Positions 24,381 through 34,447 of a stretch of 64,000 nt of DNA are shown here, piece by piece (position 1 is the first letter of the stretch; the number at the start of each line of letters is the position of its first letter). The notes beneath the pieces are model-generated. The model was not told the origin of the DNA. It was given only the letters and a program-made list of their open reading frames with translations, and ran no database searches. Source of the DNA: CBDCFV01 sp965261795. Lineage in GTDB: Bacteria > Chloroflexota > Dehalococcoidia > Lucifugimonadales > UBA3495. Position numbers and translations under genes: made by a program. The DNA is taken from contig OZ253476.1 of assembly GCA_965261795.1 (NCBI GenBank), positions 1,736,001 to 1,800,000 on the forward strand, given 5' to 3'.

Positions 24381-25673
24381 CTACAAGACGCCGTCCAGTT
24401 GGTTTATGACCAACCCGGTGGGCAGCTTGGGGTAGAAGAAGGTGGACTTGCGCGGCAGCCTTTGCCCTTGGCTTACTACGTCCTCAAACGGTCCCATTGG
24501 AAACGGCTTTAGTAGAAACGCCATTTGACTCTGTCCGGTTGCCACCTGCTTCGCCGCCGCCTCATGGTCATGGGTGTAGCCGACGTGGTTAGGGAGTGAT
24601 TCTCCCAAGACCGGCTTCAGAACCTGCTCTTCGAGAATCCAGGCTTCCGAGACTGCCAAGGGTCCCCAGTCAGCGTCAGTGGCGGACTCTTTCAGTTGCC
24701 AAATGCGGGAGTAGCTCCCTCCGTTCTCGATGGCTGCCATCACCTGATGGGTTTGCCCCAACTTTTCAACCGTATCCACCAACCAATTTGCCGAGTGCGA
24801 ACCTTCCGTGTGCGACTCAAACAACTGCCTTAGTCTCTCCACAACGCGTTCTATCTGCTCCCCGGTCAGTCCATGAATTGTGCGGTGGTAGGGCAGCACC
24901 ATCAACCCCGGGTCGTCGAACTCGATCAACGTCATCATTACGAAATTGCGGGCGTCATCGGCGGCAAGGCCGCCTTGGCTGCCTTGTCGCTGAAGTTCCC
25001 TGAACCGCAACGACGCTTCGTACCGGTGGTGGCCGTCGGCAAGAAAGACAGGCGTGTCGCTGAAGAAGCTCTGGATATGCTCGATGGCGCCCAGTTCGGA
25101 GATTATCCAGAGGGAGAGGCGCTGGTCCTCGTCCGACTCGATGTCAATCACCGGCGGGCTGTCCATGATGCTTTGCAGGGTGGGAGCCAAAACGCCTTGC
25201 GAGTCGCGGTACAGGCTCATGATGGGGCTGAAGTTAGTGTTGCAAGCGGACATCAGCGCTACCCGGTCCATGACTGCCGGCTCTTCGGTGTACTCGTGGG
25301 CGAACACTTGGCGGCTGTCGTATGGCTCCAGGCCGATGCAGCCCGTAATGCCTATCCGCGACCTGCGCCGGCCTTCGAAGGTAAAGTCGTGACGCAACAG
25401 GTAGAAGCACGGTTCCCCATCCCTTTTCAATACCTGTTGACCCAGCCAGTCCTCGAATAGCGCAGTGGCGCCCCGGTAAAGGTTTCCCCCTGGAACGGTC
25501 CAGTCCAATCCCTCCCCGGCTTCCAAGTGCACCACGTTATAGGGGTTCCGCTGTCGCAGCGACTCCTGCATTTCAGGCGTAATCAGGTCGTAGGGAGGAC
25601 AAACAACCTCAGCCAGGTTGCCGACCACGTCCGGGTTATATTTCCAGCCTCTAAAGGGGCGAAAAACTACCAT
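24381..25673 (-). CDS. DUF1015 family protein
   Basis: 430-aa protein. The family signature is clear: FRPFRGWKYNPDVVGNLAEVVCPPYDLI at the N-terminus, RQRNPYNVVHLE, and FLADGHHRYEASLRFRELQR in the middle. DUF1015 proteins resemble SpsO/YbaK-distant or phosphoserine-related enzymes but their reaction is not established. ATG at 25673. Length is normal. The gene converges on the PaREP1-like gene. Confidence 0.88.
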   Translation of the reverse strand: MVVFRPFRGWKYNPDVVGNLAEVVCPPYDLITPEMQESLRQRNPYNVVHLEAGEGLDWTVPGGNLYRGATALFEDWLGQQVLKRDGEPCFYLLRHDFTFEGRRRSRIGITGCIGLEPYDSRQVFAHEYTEEPAVMDRVALMSACNTNFSPIMSLYRDSQGVLAPTLQSIMDSPPVIDIESDEDQRLSLWIISELGAIEHIQSFFSDTPVFLADGHHRYEASLRFRELQRQGSQGGLAADDARNFVMMTLIEFDDPGLMVLPYHRTIHGLTGEQIERVVERLRQLFESHTEGSHSANWLVDTVEKLGQTHQVMAAIENGGSYSRIWQLKESATDADWGPLAVSEAWILEEQVLKPVLGESLPNHVGYTHDHEAAAKQVATGQSQMAFLLKPFPMGPFEDVVSQGQRLPRKSTFFYPKLPTGLVINQLDGVL

Positions 25674-25949
25674 AGCCAGATATTCCCTCCAATCACGATT
25701 ATATGGGGAGATGAAGGATTGAGTCTATGGCTAGCGAGGGAGGAGATTTCCCTCAAGATTATAGCCTGCACCTTGAGCGAGTGTTCTTTCATAGGCGATG
25801 GTGGAGTACATATATCTACTGCCGCCTCGTTGTCACGGAAACGCCGAGGTTGCTATCATTGGTGAGCGAAACTGTGCCTTGGATGCGAATAAAGCAACTA
25901 TAACTTGAGAGGATATATTACATGTCGTAGAGTATTCCCGTCGCCTCCT
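25674..25949. other. Intergenic region left of element A2
   Basis: 276 bp without a credible gene on either strand. A long plus-strand frame crosses the region but starts antisense to the DUF1015 gene and shows no family pattern. Confidence 0.5.
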
Positions 25950-25958
25950 TTATGGGAG

Positions 25959-26293
25959 GCTGACAAGGGTATGTAAAATTGAGATTATAGCTACGAACCG
26001 GCCCCACCGCCCCTGGATTCCGGCCTGCGCCGGAATGACGGAATGGGCCCGCCTGGATTCCGGCCTACGCCGGAATGACGGAATGGGTCCGCCTGGATTC
26101 CGGCCTACGCCGGAATGACGGAATGGGTCCGCCTGGATTCCGGCCTACGCCGGAATGACGGAGTGGGCCCGATACGGAATGGGCCCGATAGTGAGCATTT
26201 GGGAGCGGTTTTGTATTTGAGCAAGCCTATCCTACTATGCGGTCTCACGTTCAACTGCGTAAAGTCCCAAATGAAATACATACCCCTGTCAGC
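25959..26293. mobile_element. Element A2 (4-unit array)
   Basis: 335-bp copy of element A: left end GCTGACAAGGGTATGTAAAA, four 40-bp hairpin units (26014-26165), a short repeat GATACGGAATGGGCCCGATA, and the right arm ending ACATACCCCTGTCAGC. TTATGGGAG occurs directly at both ends (25950-25958 and 26294-26302), a perfect 9-bp target duplication. No coding capacity. Confidence 0.9.
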
Positions 26294-26411
26294 TTATGGG
26301 AGGCGGAATCGGGTGCCCAAGCCTCCATCGGAGAAAAGGCTTACACTCTACTGAATTGCTATGGGAACTTGCTTACTGTGAAGCACCTCCCAACACTAAG
26401 GAAATTGAAGT

Positions 26412-27452
26412 ATGAGAATCCCAGAAAACGTGCCTTGGCGATCCGTTGGTACCACCTTGGGCAGTGGTGGCCAAGGTGTAGTAGAGCTTGTTACTCGCAA
26501 GGATGATCCGGAAGGCCCCCAGTATGCTCTAAAAGCACTTCGCAACATTGGGTCACAGCAAGCACAAGAACGATTCCGACGTGAGATCGAAGTTGCGAAA
26601 AATTTGACTCATCCGGCGATTGTTCCAGTGGTTGATCAGTCCGAGCCGGACGATGACTTTCAATTTTACGTTATGGAGTATCAAGAAGGCGCGAGAACTC
26701 TTGCCAGTATTATCTTCTCAGGATCGAACCCATTTTACGGGGACGGACTAAATAGCCTCGATTTGTTTGAGCGGATAGTTTCAGCGATTAGTGTATGTCA
26801 GACCTACAATCCTCCGATTGTCCATCGGGACATCAATCCCAAGAATATTCTAATTCTTCCTGACAAGACGATACGCCTAATCGATTTCGGAATCTGCTAG
26901 ATTCAGGATGGGGAAATGATCACACTTGCAGATGAGGACGTTGGCGCTCGCAACTATACGTCACCGGAATGTGAGGCAGGTAACGATGCGTCCATTGGGG
27001 TTCACTCAGACATCTACTCTGCTGCGAAAGTTCTCTGGTCTGTGATCACCTCGCAACGGGCATTCGCTCGCGAAGAACCTGCTTTTCGCCTTCGGTCTAT
27101 GGAGAATATATTTCCAACTCGGACTGAAACCTGGCATCTAACGCATATCTTTGAAAAGACGATTCGTCAAAGACCAGAAGACTGCTATCGGGATACCAGT
27201 CAGGTGCTCGACCTAATACAAGACGTACGTTACATTATTCAGCGAGGATTTCCGCCACTACAAGACGTGAGGAAACGTTGCCCTTCTTGTGGGTGGAAGT
27301 ACCTCATAGCCTTCCCTCAAGGACACGCGGTTTTCGGAAATCCGAATCCGACAGGCGTTACTTCGTTCATGTGTGACTTTTGCGGCTTTGGTTTTGTTCG
27401 GAACACAGACGTCTTGCAGAGGAGTATCGATCGCATGCAAGACTTGAACTGA
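26412..27452 (+). pseudogene. Ser/Thr protein kinase interrupted by an amber codon
   Basis: One frame from ATG 26412 to TGA 27452 is broken only by a TAG at 26898-26900. Before it: glycine loop GTTLGSGGQGVVELV, Lys in QYALKALR, catalytic loop IVHRDINPKNILIL, and LIDFGIC. After it: IQDGEMITLADEDVGARNYTSPE (activation segment and APE-like motif), HSDIYSAAKVLW, and a C-terminal zinc-ribbon with CPSCGWKY and CDFCGFGF. A single C-to-T change of a Gln codon would create the stop. GC content is visibly lower than in neighbours, suggesting transfer. Element A2 ends about 110 bp upstream. Confidence 0.8.
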
Positions 27453-27576
27453 ACGACCCAACTGGCTGTTACACATTTGGGTTTAGTTAAAGGGCTTATG
27501 ATATACTCGTTGCTCTTACAGGGTTGGGGCCTTCGGGCCCGCTAACAGATTTCGTAAATTCGAGGGCCGATTAGTA

Positions 27577-28794
27577 ATGGCTGGTGCGATCGAATACATA
27601 GAAGGCGGAACGGTCACCACCCCCCGTGGATTCAGCGCTGGGGCGACCTACGCCGGGTTGAAGACCTTTTCCGAGGACAAATTGGACCTGGCGATGATAC
27701 TGTCGGAAGCGCCCTGCGCCGCCGCCGGCGTTTACACGACCAGCACCATCAGGTCCTTCTCCGTCGCGGTGACCCAGGAGCACCTGAGCCAAGGGCCGAT
27801 GCGCGGCATAGTGGTCAACGCGGGTATCGCCAACACCTGCGTCGGCGATCAAGGTTATAAGGATGCCAAGGAAATGGCAGTCGTGGCCGCCAAACGCCTT
27901 GACGTTGAACCAAACGAGATGGTGGTGTGCAGCACCGGCGTGATCGGCGTCGAACTTCCCATGTCCCTGATTCGGGAAGGCATCGAGCAGATAGAGTTGT
28001 CCGACGACGGCGGCAACTTCCTGGCCCGGGCCATGATGACCACCGATACACGGCCCAAAGAGGTCGCCGTTGCCTTCGAAGTGGGCGGTAAACGGGCCCA
28101 CATCGGCGGGGCGGCCAAAGGCTCCGGCATGATTCATCCCAACATGGCCACCATGCTGTCTTTCGTAACAACCGACGCCGCGGTAGACCAAGGGTTCCTG
28201 GAGCGGACGCTGAAGGAAGTGGCCGACCGGTCGTTTAATATGATGACCGTCGACGGCGACTCCAGCACCAACGACACCTTGGTGGTGCTGGCCAACGGCT
28301 TGGCCGGGAACACTCCCATTACTGAGGGCAGTGAGGACGCCAAGGTCTTTGAGCAGGCCTTGCTGGAGGCCTGCGTACACTTGGCGCGGGAGACCGCCCG
28401 GGACGGAGAGGGCGCGACGAGGCTCATCATAGTCGAGGTAGACGGAGCGCGCACTACCGAGGATGCTCGAAAGGCGGCCCGCACCATCGCCTCTTCCAAC
28501 TTGGTGAAGTCGGCGGTGTACGGGTCAGACCCCAACTGGGGCCGCATATTGATGGCTGTGGGACGCAGCGGCGCGGCCGCCGACGAGAGCAAGATAGACC
28601 TTTTTGTCAACGGGGTCTGCATTATGGAGGCTGGGGCGCCGGTTCCCTTCCATCGTGACTCGGTAGTGGCGTTGATGAGAGGAGCGGAGGTGACCTTCCG
28701 GGTTCGGATGAACATTGGGGATGGGGAAGCCACCGCGTGGGGCTGTGACCTGACCGAGGAATACGTCATCATTAACAGCGCTTACACTACCTGA
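27577..28794 (+). CDS. argJ: Glutamate N-acetyltransferase/ornithine acetyltransferase
   Basis: 405-aa ArgJ, which recycles the acetyl group from N-acetylornithine to glutamate in arginine synthesis. The autoprocessing site is GSGMIHPNMATMLSF, with the Thr of ATML (about residue 196) as the N-terminal nucleophile of the beta chain. VCSTGVIGVELPM and SDPNWGRILMAVGRSG are further family blocks. ATG at 27577. A GC hairpin with a TTCG loop (27524-27541) lies in the leader. argB follows after 285 bp and argD and argG lie downstream. Confidence 0.93.
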   Translation: MAGAIEYIEGGTVTTPRGFSAGATYAGLKTFSEDKLDLAMILSEAPCAAAGVYTTSTIRSFSVAVTQEHLSQGPMRGIVVNAGIANTCVGDQGYKDAKEMAVVAAKRLDVEPNEMVVCSTGVIGVELPMSLIREGIEQIELSDDGGNFLARAMMTTDTRPKEVAVAFEVGGKRAHIGGAAKGSGMIHPNMATMLSFVTTDAAVDQGFLERTLKEVADRSFNMMTVDGDSSTNDTLVVLANGLAGNTPITEGSEDAKVFEQALLEACVHLARETARDGEGATRLIIVEVDGARTTEDARKAARTIASSNLVKSAVYGSDPNWGRILMAVGRSGAAADESKIDLFVNGVCIMEAGAPVPFHRDSVVALMRGAEVTFRVRMNIGDGEATAWGCDLTEEYVIINSAYTT

Positions 28795-29079
28795 ACGTCT
28801 GCGAAGGGAACGGAGGCGTTGCGCCGGCGGGTACCGGCGGAACAAAACAGGTACTCAACGATCCCTCTGTTCCTACAATGGTATTGCCGTGAATGGTATT
28901 GCCGTGCCCCTGTGCACTTCTACCGTGATTGCAAACCTTTCACTCTTCCCATCAAGTGACGAAGTTGCTTCGCGCCCGTGGAAAGAGAAGACCGGCGCGT
29001 CATTTGGCAGCATTCACCACTCTTGTGGTGTAAAGGCATCACATATCTCCTACCTCATGCGCGTCTATCGGAGGACAAG

Positions 29080-29889
29080 GTGTCTACCCCACCGGTAGTA
29101 ATAAAAATCGGCGGTAGCACTCTGGGTAGTCACGACACTACCCTGAAAGATCTGGTGACGCTGCAACGGGACGGGGTCAACGTCGTAGTAGTCCACGGCG
29201 GAGGCAGCGTCATCTCCCAGTGGATGCAGAAGCAGGGAATCCCGCCGCGGTTCGTCAACGGGCTGAGGGTCACCGATGCCGCAAGTTTGGAAATAGTCGT
29301 CGCCGTACTCACCGGCCTCATCAACAAGGAACTGGTGGCGCAGATGCAGGACCTGGGCGGCCGGTCCATCGGAATCAGCGGTATCGACGGCGACCTGCTG
29401 GAAGCTTACGTCGCCAACCCGGAGTTGGGCTACGTGGGTGAGATACAGAGGGTGAACAGCAGCCCGCTGGAGGCGTTGCTTGACAGCGGTTACGTCCCGA
29501 TGGTGGCGCCGCTGGCCAGGCAATGCCGGGACGGATCGGAGCACGCCGGAGGCCCGTTGAATATCAACGGCGATACCGTTGCCGGCGAATTGGCCCACGC
29601 CATGGGCGCTACCCGGCTGGTATTCCTGACCGATGTGGAAGGGGTCATGGACGCCAACGGCCGGGTTATCCGGCGATTGGACCAGCGGCGGGCCAACCTG
29701 CTGTTCCATTCCGGTGTGGTCAAGGGCGGCATGATACCCAAGCTCTCCGCTTGCTTGCGGGCCTTGGAGCGGGCCCCGGTGGCGGACATCATCGACGGAC
29801 GCAGGCCGGGAGCCCTCTTGGACTGCCTGAAGGGTCAGTCTACCGGCACCACCATCGTCAGCCGATTCTCTCCTCCTTCCGCCCGATAG
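29080..29889 (+). CDS. argB: Acetylglutamate kinase
   Basis: 269-aa amino-acid kinase that phosphorylates N-acetylglutamate. GTG at 29080 follows GGAGGACAAG and gives VSTPPVVIKIGGSTLGS, the correct N-terminus; the long upstream in-frame extension to 28978 is not homologous. VVVHGGGSVISQWMQ, FVNGLRVTDAASLEIV, NINGDTVAGELAHA and LVFLTDVEGVM are the substrate and ATP blocks. Element A3 follows about 95 bp after the stop. Confidence 0.93.
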   Translation: MSTPPVVIKIGGSTLGSHDTTLKDLVTLQRDGVNVVVVHGGGSVISQWMQKQGIPPRFVNGLRVTDAASLEIVVAVLTGLINKELVAQMQDLGGRSIGISGIDGDLLEAYVANPELGYVGEIQRVNSSPLEALLDSGYVPMVAPLARQCRDGSEHAGGPLNINGDTVAGELAHAMGATRLVFLTDVEGVMDANGRVIRRLDQRRANLLFHSGVVKGGMIPKLSACLRALERAPVADIIDGRRPGALLDCLKGQSTGTTIVSRFSPPSAR

Positions 29890-29984
29890 CGGCTCAGGGT
29901 ATGTTTAAGAGTCCGTTCTCCATGAGGGAAGGTTGGGACGAGAGGGATAGCGAGAACGACGCTCGCTCCAGTCCCCTCCCATCC

Positions 29985-30426
29985 GGCTGACAAGGGTATG
30001 TAAAATTGAGATTATAGCTACGAACCGGCCCCACCGCCCCTGGATTCCGGCCTACGCCGGAATGACGGAATGGGGGCCCGCCTGGATTCCGGCCTGCGCC
30101 GGAATGACGGAATGGGGGCCCGCCTGGATTCCGGCCTGCGCCGGAATGACGGAATGGGGGCCCGCCTGGATTCCGGCCTGCGCCGGAATGACGGAATGGG
30201 GGCCCGCTTGGATTCCGGCCTGCGCCGGAATGACGGAATGGGGGCCCGCCTGGATTCCGGCCTGCGCCGGAATGACGGAGTGGGCCCGATACGGAATGGG
30301 CCCGATACGGAATGGGCCCGATAGTGAGCATTTGGGAGCGGTTTTGTATTTGAGCAAGCCTACCCTACTATGCGGTCTCACGTTCAACTGCGTAAAGTCC
30401 CAAATGAAATACATACCCTTATCAGC
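29985..30426. mobile_element. Element A3 (6-unit array) within the arginine gene cluster
   Basis: 442-bp copy of element A with the same left arm (GGCTGACAAGGGTATGTA) and right arm (ending ACATACCCTTATCAGC). Flanked by CTCCCATCC on both sides (29976-29984 and 30427-30435), a 9-bp target duplication. Contains six 42-bp units (30041-30280) and three GATACGGAATGGGCCC repeats. It lies between argB and the UPF0182 gene. Confidence 0.9.
30041..30292. repeat. Tandem array of six 42-bp hairpin units
   Basis: Same hairpin as in A1 and A2, but the linker is GAATGGGGGCCCGCCT, two bases longer, so the unit is 42 bp and stays open in several frames. Those frames are not genes. Confidence 0.9.
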
Positions 30427-30483
30427 CTCCCATCCGGGGAGTGGGTCAGCATATCCCCGGCGTACTGGTAGGCGGCTTCAGGC

Positions 30484-33240
30484 ATGAGCTACAATCTCTC
30501 CAACGATGCCGACCCGCCTCCGGCGGCTAAACCCCCTGGCATATCGTCCGCTAACGCGCAGCGCTTGTGGCGGGCAACCATGGTTGTCACCGCTATCCTT
30601 ATCGTCGTTCTGGCGCTGGAGTGGGCCCGGGGCGCCTACACCGACTGGCTGTGGTTCCGGCACTTGGGGTTTGCTTCCGTATTCACCAAGGTAATCCTAC
30701 TCAAGACCTTGATGTTCCTCGCGGGCGCCCAACTCGCGCTATTGGCCTTGACATTCAGCGTTTGGCTGACCCTCCGCTTCTCCGAGGGGCCGTTAACGCT
30801 CACGATACCGGCGGATACGCAAAGGCTGCTCTGGGTGCTGCTGTTTACGGCAACAGGCCTTACGGCGTTAATCTCCAGCTTCATCTTCGGGACGACCGCG
30901 ATGAACAACTGGGACACTGTCCTGCTGTTCATTAACAGGATTCCCTTCGGTGTAGCAGACCCTCAATACGGGATGGACGTATCCTTTTACGTCGTGACGC
31001 TGCGGATGTTCCGCTTCATCCAAAGCTGGTTCCTGGGGTTGGCGGTCACCGTAACAGTGTTCTCGTCGAGCCTTTACATCGCGGTCTACGCACTGAGGGG
31101 CGTGGGCTTTGTTATGGCCCCGCGAATGTTGAGACACGTTGCGGGCATGGGGGCCATCCTCATGCTGGCAATTGCCGCAGGCCACGTTCTGGACATTTAT
31201 GAACTGGTGCTCTCGGACTCGGGCGTAGTTGTCGGCGCTACCTATACCGACATAAACGCCAGGATGCCGGCCCTATGGCTTTTGACCGGGATTGCGCTCT
31301 TGGCAGCCATCGGGTTCGCCGTCAGCGACTACGCGGGAGGTGTGCGGCTCATGGCCGGGGCGTTCAGCCTTTGGGTTATCGCTGTCCTGTTGGCCAACAT
31401 AGCTTACCCGTCTCTCTTTCAACGGTTCAAAGTGGCCCCCAACGAGTTCGAGAGGGAGCGAATTTTCATCGAACGCAACATCGAAGCAACCAGGGCCGCA
31501 TACCAACTGGACATTCTCCAGGAGTTCACCTTCGAGTTGGATCCCAAGATAACGCCCGAGGCGGTGAGAGACAGCAAAACAACCTTGGACAACATCCGGT
31601 TATGGGACCTGCAACCGTTGGAAGACGCCTACAACCAGCTTCAGTTTATGGAGTTGTACTACAACTTCCTGAACATGGACTGGGACAGGTATCTGGTAGA
31701 CGGCGAGTTGCGCCAAGTGCTGGTGGCGGCAAGGGAGTTGAACCATGAGAACCTGCCCGTCGACGCCCGCAACTGGGTGAACCAACGGCTGCAATACACC
31801 CACGGCCACGGCGTCGCGATGAGTCCCGCCACCGGGTTCACCCCCGGAGAAGGCCGCCCCGAGTTCCTGTTGCAGGACATACCTATACGGGGCGCGTTCC
31901 CGGTGACACGGCCGGAACTCTACTACGGCGAGTCCCCTGTAGAGTTTGCCATTGTGAACAGTCAACTGGCGGAAGTGGACCCCGGCGCCGGGCCGTCGCA
32001 TTACGGCGGGACCGGCGGCGTTTTGCTGAGTTCCACGCTGAGGCGCATAGCTTACGCGTGGGAGTTCCTGGACGTTAACATCCTGCTTAGCGACCAGATA
32101 TCCCCGGACAGCCGGATACAATACCGCAGGGATATACAGTCCAGAGTCGGAGCCGTAGCCCCGTTTCTGGAACTGGATGGCGACCCCTACCCCGTATTGG
32201 ACCAAGCTGGTAAACTGTGGTGGCTTCAGGACGCATATACAACCACCGACCGGTACCCGTACTCGACACCTTACAGCAGTCCAGCGGCGGATGGGAGTGA
32301 CAGGCTGGTAGAAGGAGGTTTCAACTACATCCGCAACAGCGTCAAGGTCTCCGTAGACGCCTACAACGGCACGATGCACATGTACGCGGTTCAGCCGGAC
32401 GATCCTTTATTAATGATGTACCGGCAAGCCTTTCCGGACTTGATCAGAGACTTTGACGAAATGCCCACAGACCTTAAACAACATATACGCTATCCCCGCG
32501 ACCTGTTTTCGGCTCAAGCCCAACTATATTTGAGATACCACGTTACCGATCCTCAAGTGTTCTTCAATCAAGCGGAACAACGGGCGATTCCGTTGGAGAC
32601 GCGGTTCGGGAAACGGGGCGTTCTAGTGACCCCTTCATACCTGATGCTGCAAACGCCCGGTGAAACGGAGGTCGAGTTCGTCCTGATGGTGCCATTTACC
32701 CCGGCCGGGGCGAAAAGGAACTTGGTGGGATGGCTGATCGCCCGTAACGACCCCCCAAACTACGGGCAGTTGATGGCCTTCCGGTTGCCCGGCGACCCGC
32801 AGGTTGACGGCCCCAGCCAAGTTGAGGCACGAATCGAAAACGACCAGCAAATTTCGCAGCAGTTCACCCTTTGGGAGGGCGCCGGGTCCCAGGTTATCCG
32901 GGGTCAACTGCTGGTGATACCAATGGCCGGTACCATACTCTACATGGAGCCCATGTATTTACAATCGGAGGGCTTGGCCTTTCCGGAGTTAAAAAAGATT
33001 ATCTTGGCCGATGGTAGCGATGTGGTAATGGCCGACAGCCTGGAGCAAGGGTTGGCAATGCTCGTGGGCGGCGAAGCGACGCCGGACGAAACGGCCGCGC
33101 AACCAGATTCTTTGCCGGTGTCAGTATCGCAAGAATTGGAATCGGTTGAAGACGCGATTGACGGGCTTGATGAAGCCGTAGACGATCTCAGGGAAGCCTT
33201 GAAAGGACTACGCGAAAATTTGGGAGGAAGGAACCCATGA
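30484..33240 (+). CDS. UPF0182 family integral membrane protein
   Basis: 918-aa protein of the UPF0182 (COG1615) family. Seven hydrophobic segments fill roughly residues 25-325, followed by a large extracytoplasmic domain with family blocks such as IPFGVADPQYGMDVSFYVV, NIEATRAAYQLD, RRIAYAWEFLDVNILLS and IRNSVKVSVDAYNGTMHMYA. The C-terminus ends in an acidic, coiled-coil-like helix. Function is unknown in any organism. ATG at 30484. The 3' end overlaps argD by ATGA, so they are cotranslated. Confidence 0.92.
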   Translation: MSYNLSNDADPPPAAKPPGISSANAQRLWRATMVVTAILIVVLALEWARGAYTDWLWFRHLGFASVFTKVILLKTLMFLAGAQLALLALTFSVWLTLRFSEGPLTLTIPADTQRLLWVLLFTATGLTALISSFIFGTTAMNNWDTVLLFINRIPFGVADPQYGMDVSFYVVTLRMFRFIQSWFLGLAVTVTVFSSSLYIAVYALRGVGFVMAPRMLRHVAGMGAILMLAIAAGHVLDIYELVLSDSGVVVGATYTDINARMPALWLLTGIALLAAIGFAVSDYAGGVRLMAGAFSLWVIAVLLANIAYPSLFQRFKVAPNEFERERIFIERNIEATRAAYQLDILQEFTFELDPKITPEAVRDSKTTLDNIRLWDLQPLEDAYNQLQFMELYYNFLNMDWDRYLVDGELRQVLVAARELNHENLPVDARNWVNQRLQYTHGHGVAMSPATGFTPGEGRPEFLLQDIPIRGAFPVTRPELYYGESPVEFAIVNSQLAEVDPGAGPSHYGGTGGVLLSSTLRRIAYAWEFLDVNILLSDQISPDSRIQYRRDIQSRVGAVAPFLELDGDPYPVLDQAGKLWWLQDAYTTTDRYPYSTPYSSPAADGSDRLVEGGFNYIRNSVKVSVDAYNGTMHMYAVQPDDPLLMMYRQAFPDLIRDFDEMPTDLKQHIRYPRDLFSAQAQLYLRYHVTDPQVFFNQAEQRAIPLETRFGKRGVLVTPSYLMLQTPGETEVEFVLMVPFTPAGAKRNLVGWLIARNDPPNYGQLMAFRLPGDPQVDGPSQVEARIENDQQISQQFTLWEGAGSQVIRGQLLVIPMAGTILYMEPMYLQSEGLAFPELKKIILADGSDVVMADSLEQGLAMLVGGEATPDETAAQPDSLPVSVSQELESVEDAIDGLDEAVDDLREALKGLRENLGGRNP

Positions 33241-34427
33241 CAAGCAGCAGGGAATGGATTGCAGTTGAAAATAAATACTACGCCCAGACAGTCCGGCGCC
33301 AGCCGGTTGTGATTGTTCGGGGCGAAGGCACCAAGGTCTGGGACGCCGACGGGAAGGAATACTTGGACTTCGTGGCCGGTTGGGCAGTGAACCAGTTGGG
33401 CCACAGCCATCCGGTAATCACCCAAGCTATCTCTGAGCAGGCCGGCACGCTCATTCAGACCTCCAACCAGTTTTACACCGTGCCTCAACTCAGGCTGGCG
33501 GAAACTCTCATCGAGAATAGCTGCTTGGACTTGGTGTTCTTTTGCAACAGCGGGGCCGAGGCCAATGAGGGGGCGCTCAAGCTTGCACGTCGCTACGGCA
33601 AACTGAACCGCGACGGCGCTTACGAAGTAATCACGGCCTTCAACTCCTTCCACGGACGGACCCAAGCTACAGTGGCGGCCACCGGACAGCCCCACTACCA
33701 GGAGAACTTCGCCCCTCTACTGCCCGGTTTCGTTCACGTGGACTTCAATGACGTTGAAGGCATCATGAACGCAACAACCGAGCGCACGGCGGCGGTGATG
33801 GTGGAGCCGGTGCAGGGCGAGGCCGGCGTGATTATCCCCGACGACGACTATCTGCAAAGAGTCCGCGAGTGGTGCGACAGCCAGGGCATCCTGCTGATTC
33901 TGGATGAAGTCCAGACCGGCATGGGCCGCTTGGGCAGCCTCTTTGGCTACCAGGAATACGGTGTGGAGCCGGATGTAATGACGCTGGCCAAAGGGCTTGG
34001 CTACGGCGTGCCTATCGGCGCATTCCTGTCGAAGGAGCACTGCCAAGCCCTGGTTCCCGGAGATCACGGCTCGACCTTCGGCGGCAACGCGCTGACCACC
34101 GCTGCGGCCTACGCCGGCACCAAGTATCTTCTCGACAACGACATTCTTGGCCACGTAAAGGAAATGGAGGGTCACCTTCTGGCCCGGTTGAACGAGCTGA
34201 AGGGCCGCTACTCCTTTGTGTCCGAGGTCAGGGGCAAGGGACTGCTGGCGGCAATGGACTTTGACCAGGATATATCCGGCCAGGTCCTGACCAACTCCAA
34301 TGAGGTCGGACTTCTGCTCAACGCTCCCCGTCCCCACACCATCCGCTTCATGCCGCCCTTGACGGTGACCAGGGAGGAAATTGACGAGGGCGTCAGCCGG
34401 TTGGGAGACGCGCTGGGGAAGATCTAA
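33237..34427 (+). CDS. argD: Acetylornithine aminotransferase
   Basis: 396-aa class III aminotransferase. FVAGWAVNQLGHSHP, FFCNSGAEANEGALKLAR, ITAFNSFHGRTQATVAATGQ, LILDEVQTGMGRLGS and LAKGLGYGVPIGAF with the PLP Lys identify ArgD. It converts N-acetylglutamate semialdehyde to N-acetylornithine. The start overlaps the UPF0182 stop. Placement between argB and argG supports the arginine assignment over a related omega-aminotransferase. Confidence 0.91.
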   Translation: MTSSREWIAVENKYYAQTVRRQPVVIVRGEGTKVWDADGKEYLDFVAGWAVNQLGHSHPVITQAISEQAGTLIQTSNQFYTVPQLRLAETLIENSCLDLVFFCNSGAEANEGALKLARRYGKLNRDGAYEVITAFNSFHGRTQATVAATGQPHYQENFAPLLPGFVHVDFNDVEGIMNATTERTAAVMVEPVQGEAGVIIPDDDYLQRVREWCDSQGILLILDEVQTGMGRLGSLFGYQEYGVEPDVMTLAKGLGYGVPIGAFLSKEHCQALVPGDHGSTFGGNALTTAAAYAGTKYLLDNDILGHVKEMEGHLLARLNELKGRYSFVSEVRGKGLLAAMDFDQDISGQVLTNSNEVGLLLNAPRPHTIRFMPPLTVTREEIDEGVSRLGDALGKI

Positions 34428-34447
34428 GGTCAAGAGGCGGCGTCCAC

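Noticed and set aside
27524..27541. T-box or arginine attenuator before argJ
   Set aside because: Only a short GC hairpin with TTCG loop is present; no T-box consensus, no leader peptide with Arg codons and no U-tract.
30052..30487. Repeat proteins over the 42-bp array of element A3
   Set aside because: Unit length of 42 bp keeps several frames open; the sequence is a transposable element without coding signal.
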